From: Bacteroidetes bacterium GWF2_43_63
Lineage (GTDB): Bacteria > Bacteroidota > Bacteroidia > Bacteroidales > DTU049
Assembly: GCA_001769275.1 (NCBI GenBank)
Contig: MEOQ01000043.1
Location: forward strand, 33,210-97,209
Direction: 5' to 3'
DNA: 64,000 nt
The position numbers and the translations under genes were made by a program. The notes beneath the pieces are model-generated. The model saw only the letters and a program-made list of their open reading frames with translations, had not been told where the DNA came from and ran no database searches. Below, piece after piece: positions 59,216 through 64,000 of the stretch (its first letter is position 1; each line of letters opens with the position of its first letter).

Positions 59216-60036
59216 AACTTTATTTCCGCGAATACGGACAAGGCCAGCCCCTTATAATTCTGCACGGCCTGCTGGGTATGAGCGATCATTGGATTCCGCT
59301 GGCCAAACAATTTTCCGAACAATTTCATGTTGTTGTTCCTGATCTGCGCAATCACGGCCAGTCTCCGCACGCTGAAGATTTTTCATACAGGTGCATGCAG
59401 TCCGATATAATGGAGCTTCTGAGTGATCTTCAATTAAAATCATGCAATCTCCTTGGTCACAGTATGGGCGGAAAACTGGCCATGCAACTGGCTTTGAATC
59501 ATCCGGAGAAAGTGGATAAACTCATTGTCGGTGACATCAGCCCGGTTGATTACCCGATGGACGAAGACAATGAAATTGTTCAGGCATTAAACAAAACAAA
59601 CCTCTCTGCGGTTCATAGCCGCGAAGAATTACAATTTGTCATTCAAAATGCGACCGCAGACAAAATGCTGCAGGGATTGATCCTGAAAAATATTTCGGTG
59701 CAAGGATCTTCTGAATTTTCATGGAAGCCTGATCTGGAAAGCATTACAAAGAATCTGCAGAAAATTTATAATTTTCACTGTCACGGATTACAAATCCGCG
59801 ACAGTGAAAATTGTTATCGGGACCGCGCCAGTGAAAACAGTGAAAAATCCAGTTTCAACAAAGAAACACTATTTATCAGAGGCGGCAACAGTACTTATAT
59901 TACACAAAATCATCATGCAATTATTTCGGAGCTTTTTCCCCTAAGCGAAATTGTCACGATTGAAAACGCTGGCCATTGGCTGCATGCGGAGAAACCGGCG
60001 GAGTTTTACGCGGCCTGTATGAGATTTTTGAAATAA
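59212..60036 (+). CDS. Alpha/beta-hydrolase with a palindromic repeat inside
   Basis: 274 residues, cytosolic alpha/beta-hydrolase of the YbfF-like esterase group: oxyanion-hole region [12 protein letters not shown], nucleophile elbow GHSMGGKL (Ser about 84), catalytic Asp/His candidates in [10 protein letters not shown] and [11 protein letters not shown]. Residues about 187-210 (from [13 protein letters not shown]) are encoded by a palindromic stretch at 59771-59811 and its continuation, and look like an insertion of about 20-25 residues between the cap and the GG strand. It is translationally coupled to pdxJ. The natural substrate is unknown. Confidence 0.85.
   Translation: MKLYFREYGQGQPLIILHGLLGMSDHWIPLAKQFSEQFHVVVPDLRNHGQSPHAEDFSYRCMQSDIMELLSDLQLKSCNLLGHSMGGKLAMQLALNHPEKVDKLIVGDISPVDYPMDEDNEIVQALNKTNLSAVHSREELQFVIQNATADKMLQGLILKNISVQGSSEFSWKPDLESITKNLQKIYNFHCHGLQIRDSENCYRDRASENSEKSSFNKETLFIRGGNSTYITQNHHAIISELFPLSEIVTIENAGHWLHAEKPAEFYAACMRFLK
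59771..59811. repeat. Palindromic repeat within the hydrolase gene
   Basis: Arms ATTTTCACTGTC and GACAGTGAAAAT (exact complements) flank the inner palindrome CGGATT-ACA-AATCCG. It is in frame inside the coding sequence. GGATTACAAATCC-type palindromes are common intergenic repeats in Bacteroidota. Confidence 0.8.
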
Positions 60037-60209
60037 GAATTCCTATTATCGAATTTTTATGGTTTTCGCCGGAAACTGACACAAACTTACCTCCGGCGAA
60101 TTAAAAAAGGACATTCTCTTTTTGAACTTGTAAATTGTCACTTCAATTTTGACGAAAGATTTTGTATTTTGCCGGGGTTTTTCAACAATGTCGTTTATAA
60201 ATTATAGCC

Positions 60210-63200
60210 ATGAATACACGTTTAACCGCTCTGCTAATAGCTCTTTCATCACTGCTTTTCTGTCCTACTGCAAATTGCGGTGAGAAATCCATAAATAACC
60301 CCGGACCTGATGCCGGCAAAACGCAGTATCTGAGGTCAGTCGCAGCTGACTGTCTGCCGGCTTCAGCATCGGCGGAGCTGAATATTGGTGGTGTGCGTGC
60401 CCGCATTAATAATGGCGGTGACATGTGGTGGGATTTAACCGACTTGGCTACATATGAAGTACCACAGGGTTCAAACAGACACTCTATGTTTGCCGGAGCT
60501 TTGTGGGTAAGTGGAACTGACTTGAACGGCAATATAAAGGTGGCCGCACAACGCTACCGCCAAAACGGACAAGACTTCTGGCCCGGGCCACTTACCATCG
60601 ACGGGACTGCGGAAACAGATGCCAGTTCTTGTCAGCATTATGATTTCATCAAAACAATTTATCGGCAGGACGTGGTCGATTTTATAAATCATTTCGAGAA
60701 TCCAACCTTATTTCCAAATTACAATATCCCAAACTATTTCTTCACATACCCCGCTCACGGCAACTCCAACCTGGGCCAATCGCATTATCTGGCGCCATTT
60801 TACGATTATAACGAAAATGGCGAGTATGATCCCTATTCCGGCGATTATCCATACTACGACATCGACAACAATCTTTGTCACCGACCGGATCCCACTGCAG
60901 AAGACATTTATGGAATAACAAACGGTGGCGTTCTTTTCGACCAGGCACTGAAAGGTGATCAGACGTTGTGGTGGGTATTCAACGACAAGGGAAACACCCA
61001 TACAGAAACAGGAGGTACTGCTATTGGTATTGAAGTACGTGCACAGGCCTTTGCTTTTGCTACCGGTGATGAAATAAACAATATGACTTTCTATTCCTTT
61101 GAAGTCATTAACCGTTCCTCTCAAACTTTATATGAAACATATCTGGGCTTCTTCACAGACTTTGAAATTGGCTACAGCAACGATGACTACGTTGGGTGCG
61201 ACGTGCTACGTGGTCTCGGCTATTGTTACAACGGAGATGACTTTGACGAGGATGGCGGCGGAAGTTTTGGATACGGAAATCAACCCGCAGCAGCAGGAGT
61301 CGATTTTCTGAAAGGGCCTTATATGGATCCCGATGGCATTGATAACGGCGCATTTGTGCAGCATGTTGATTCCCTGGGAACTCTCTGGTTTGAAAACTGC
61401 AATGCTGCTGTAAATGGAAGCAATTTCGGTAACGGTATTGTTGATGATGAGTGTTATGGGATGACCAATTTTATAAAATTCATAGGAATCGGAACAGTTG
61501 CATGGTGGGAAACAGACCCTGGATATGCAATAGATTACTTTAATTTCATGCGTAGCATCTGGAAAGACAGCTCTCGCATGATTTACGGAGGCATCGGGCA
61601 TATAATCAGCGGAGGCTATGGCCCGGAATGCAACTATATGTTTCCCGGAGAAAGTGACATCTGCGATTACGGCACCGGAGGAATTCCACCAAATGGCCCG
61701 AAAAACTGGACAGAAGAAACATCAGGAAACCAGCCATACGACCGCCGTGGAGTGCAATCGGCGGGACCTTTCACCATGCAGCCGGGAGAAGTTAATTATC
61801 TCACCGTGGGTGTTCCGTGGGCCAGAGCTGGCGCTGGTAGTGCTGCCGCTTCGCTTGAACTACTGAAAGTTGCCGATGATAAATGCCAGGTGCTTTTCGA
61901 CAATTGTTTCCGACTCCTGGACGGCCCGGATGCCCCGGACATTTCTGCGCAGGAACTCGACCGGGAAGTAATATTGTATTTATCCAATCATGTGACCAGT
62001 AACAATTACCAGGATAAGTACGAAGAAGTTGATCCCTCCATCGTTTCACCATCGGGTTACAGTTACGACTCTCTCTATCGTTTCGAAGGATATCAGGTTT
62101 TTCAGGTAAAAGATATCAACGTAACAGTCGATGACATATATAATCCGGACAAGGCCAGACTTGTTGCCCAATGCGACATTGACAACGATGCCTCAACACT
62201 GGTTAATTATGTTTTTTCAAATGACATGGGCATGCTTGTTCCGCAAACAGAGGTTGAAGGCGCCAATGAAGGCATTGTGCATTCATTCCGCATACTGGAT
62301 GATATGTTTGCAAGCGGCGAAAACCAACGACTTGTCAATCATAAAAAATATTACTTCCTGGTTTTGGCCTATGCGTACAACGAATATGAGAAATACAGCG
62401 CTGACCCTGCAACGCAGTTTCCCGGCATTATGTCTTCAAACGGGCAAAAAAAACCTTATTTATCCGGCCGCAAAAATATCGATGTTTACACAGCAATTCC
62501 TCATGCACCGGCGCCTGAATCCGGAGGTACAGTTATAAACGGAGCATACGGAGCACAGCCCATGATTACTAGAATTGAGGGCCAGGGCAACGGCGGAAAC
62601 ATACTTGAACTAAATACCGCATCCAGACAAAAAATTATGGAGGATGGTTTTTCCGAAGAGCTCACCTACGAGGCCGGATTTGGCCCGGTGACTGTGAAAT
62701 TAATCGATCCGCTGAATGTCAAAGCTGCAAACTATATTCTGAAACTGGACTCGACAAATGCATCATGGCTCGGAGAGGTCGATTCCTACTCGTGGATATT
62801 GGAAGAATATGACATGAATGACAATTTTGTTGCGGCCTGGTATTCTGATCATGACATCAGCAGCCCATTTGAGCAGATCTTCACCGACCTTGGAATTGCT
62901 GTATGTTTTACAAACGGAAAAAATCCGGGAGACCTTTCTCATAAAAGCAACGGTTTTCTGTATGCCGATATCATTTACTCAGACCCTTCGAATAATTGGC
63001 TGGGAGGTGTTTCCGATGCCGATGGGCCAACAGCATATAACTGGATCCGAAGCGGCATTCAGGATTCCGAGAACAGCATGTACGAAGATTATATGTATAA
63101 CGGACAATATATTGACCCGCAACAATATTATGAAAAAGTCATTGCAGGCACCTGGGCGCCATATCGCTTGAGTTCGTATGATGAAAACAATCCGGCATTG

Positions 63201-64000
63201 ATGACTATTGCGCCGTTTTTATCTACTGTAAATAAAATGTCGAATCTCGCAAGCATTGATATTGTTCTTACTCCGGATAAAAGCAAATGGACGCGTTGCC
63301 CCGTACTCGAAACCTGCGATGACGAACTGCTGGCACAAGGAAATGCCAGAAAACTCACACTTCGCCATCATGCTTCGGTAGATAAAAACGGAAACACACT
63401 CACTGCTGAAGCAATCTATGACGGACATGAACAAGGCATGGGCTGGTTCCCGGGATATGCCATCAACGTGGAAACCGGCGAACGACTGAATATTGCTTTT
63501 GGCGAAGACAGCTGGCTGGGCTCCGAAAACGGAAACGACATGATGTTCAATCCAACCTCAAATCTTGAAACAACGCTCGGAAAGCCCCTTCTGGGAGGCA
63601 AACACTTTGTTTATATTTTCGGACATTTAAATGATGATGTTACTTACTGTCCTGCCTATGACGAAGGAACCTGGCTCTATTACATGATCGGACAGGAGAG
63701 CGGCACCGCATTGCGCAATGCATTCGCCAGTGCCTTGTGGTGTTCCATTCCGCTATCAGTCGATGGTGAACAATGGCTTGGCAACGAATGTCGCGTTCGG
63801 ATTCGCGTTTCGAAAGAATATGCAAAAAACTATTCTACTTTCGGTTCTGCCTCGCCGCAAAACGGCAACTATCCGATGTACAGCTTCAATACTTCATCAC
63901 TGATTACTGTTACTAACGATCCAACCACGGCAACAAATGCACTCGACATGATCAATGTAGTGCCCAATCCCTATTATGCTCTGGATGATTATGAGGAAAG
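60210..64000 (+). CDS. Very large T9SS-exported protein, 3' partial
   Basis: Open frame from the ATG at 60210 to the right edge, 1263 residues visible without a stop. A signal peptide starts it (ALLIALSSLLFCPTANC). The sequence is rich in Tyr, Asn, Asp, Gly and Trp, with several D/N-rich segments that could bind calcium (DYNENGEYDPYSGDYPYYD, DDFDEDGGGSFGYGNQ). Many Cys pairs suggest disulfides. The last visible residues INVVPNPYYALDDYEE match the start of the region that precedes T9SS type A sorting domains. The protein is likely a surface or secreted structural protein; no enzyme motif is seen. The gene continues beyond the window. Confidence 0.85.
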   Translation, partial: MNTRLTALLIALSSLLFCPTANCGEKSINNPGPDAGKTQYLRSVAADCLPASASAELNIGGVRARINNGGDMWWDLTDLATYEVPQGSNRHSMFAGALWVSGTDLNGNIKVAAQRYRQNGQDFWPGPLTIDGTAETDASSCQHYDFIKTIYRQDVVDFINHFENPTLFPNYNIPNYFFTYPAHGNSNLGQSHYLAPFYDYNENGEYDPYSGDYPYYDIDNNLCHRPDPTAEDIYGITNGGVLFDQALKGDQTLWWVFNDKGNTHTETGGTAIGIEVRAQAFAFATGDEINNMTFYSFEVINRSSQTLYETYLGFFTDFEIGYSNDDYVGCDVLRGLGYCYNGDDFDEDGGGSFGYGNQPAAAGVDFLKGPYMDPDGIDNGAFVQHVDSLGTLWFENCNAAVNGSNFGNGIVDDECYGMTNFIKFIGIGTVAWWETDPGYAIDYFNFMRSIWKDSSRMIYGGIGHIISGGYGPECNYMFPGESDICDYGTGGIPPNGPKNWTEETSGNQPYDRRGVQSAGPFTMQPGEVNYLTVGVPWARAGAGSAAASLELLKVADDKCQVLFDNCFRLLDGPDAPDISAQELDREVILYLSNHVTSNNYQDKYEEVDPSIVSPSGYSYDSLYRFEGYQVFQVKDINVTVDDIYNPDKARLVAQCDIDNDASTLVNYVFSNDMGMLVPQTEVEGANEGIVHSFRILDDMFASGENQRLVNHKKYYFLVLAYAYNEYEKYSADPATQFPGIMSSNGQKKPYLSGRKNIDVYTAIPHAPAPESGGTVINGAYGAQPMITRIEGQGNGGNILELNTASRQKIMEDGFSEELTYEAGFGPVTVKLIDPLNVKAANYILKLDSTNASWLGEVDSYSWILEEYDMNDNFVAAWYSDHDISSPFEQIFTDLGIAVCFTNGKNPGDLSHKSNGFLYADIIYSDPSNNWLGGVSDADGPTAYNWIRSGIQDSENSMYEDYMYNGQYIDPQQYYEKVIAGTWAPYRLSSYDENNPALMTIAPFLSTVNKMSNLASIDIVLTPDKSKWTRCPVLETCDDELLAQGNARKLTLRHHASVDKNGNTLTAEAIYDGHEQGMGWFPGYAINVETGERLNIAFGEDSWLGSENGNDMMFNPTSNLETTLGKPLLGGKHFVYIFGHLNDDVTYCPAYDEGTWLYYMIGQESGTALRNAFASALWCSIPLSVDGEQWLGNECRVRIRVSKEYAKNYSTFGSASPQNGNYPMYSFNTSSLITVTNDPTTATNALDMINVVPNPYYALDDYEE

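Noticed and set aside
60182..63830. Minus-strand and off-frame open frames of 60-140 codons
   Set aside because: They lie entirely inside the large T9SS protein gene, whose continuous frame has a signal peptide and biased composition.

Overview
This 64 kb window comes from a member of the Bacteroidota, on a chromosomal, mostly housekeeping stretch. The evidence is lineage-typical gene content. It carries gldE and gldD, proteins with type IX secretion (T9SS) C-terminal domains, a PorE-like OmpA protein, paired OmpH/Skp genes beside bamA, two DUF6089-like envelope genes, an ExbB-ExbD-ExbD cluster, HU-SPOR and COX24-type small proteins. Several promoters match the Bacteroidota pattern TAnnTTTG with an upstream TTG. 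I cannot place it below phylum from the sequence alone.

Layout: 1-3.8 kb holds rarA (cut by the left edge), a GT2 glycosyltransferase and a polytopic membrane protein. 4.4-9.7 kb is a tightly packed operon: lipoprotein, outer-membrane barrel, T9SS cargo, CapA-like phosphoesterase. 10-24 kb holds a MuiA-like protein, a giant FAD/Fe-S oxidoreductase, pyrG, yidC, an Mpv17-like membrane protein and an ADP-forming acyl-CoA synthetase. 23.8-26.9 kb has a nine-TPR protein followed by the PorE-like OmpA protein. 27.4-30.6 kb has rpmH, an HU-SPOR protein, trmB, an alkyltransferase-like protein and nadD. 31-33.5 kb has tRNA-Ser and the ExbB/ExbD energising complex. 33.8-40.9 kb has a sacsin-like ATPase overlapping tilS, a DsbD-type reductase and a LOG-family protein. 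41-49 kb has tRNA-Lys, comF, a coiled-coil protein, recX, RNase G, a 30-aa COX24-type protein, HU, mutY, ssb, gldE and gldD. 49-58.4 kb is an outer-membrane biogenesis cluster on the minus strand (CBS protein, BamA/TamA-like, nadK, two DUF6089-like proteins, uppS, bamA, two skp). pdxJ and an alpha/beta hydrolase diverge from it. The right edge cuts through a very large T9SS-exported protein.

Functionally the window is rich in envelope work: outer-membrane protein insertion (BamA, Skp, YidC), proton-motive-force transduction (ExbBD), redox folding (DsbD) and T9SS secretion/gliding. DNA repair and translation housekeeping genes are interspersed.

The most unusual content lies between the genes. 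A family of structured intergenic elements (copies at 4069, 9817, 30632, 33577, 41115) has two adjacent hairpins. Each hairpin contains an 8x8 internal loop, and the loop strands of one hairpin are complementary to those of the other. Stems differ between copies but keep pairing, while loop sequences are conserved. Other palindromic repeats (4034, 15041, 19586, 19905, 29720), TAACG arrays and composite repeats fill the remaining gaps. Some are nested inside each other, and one palindrome lies in frame inside a coding gene. No transposase, integrase or CRISPR array is present.
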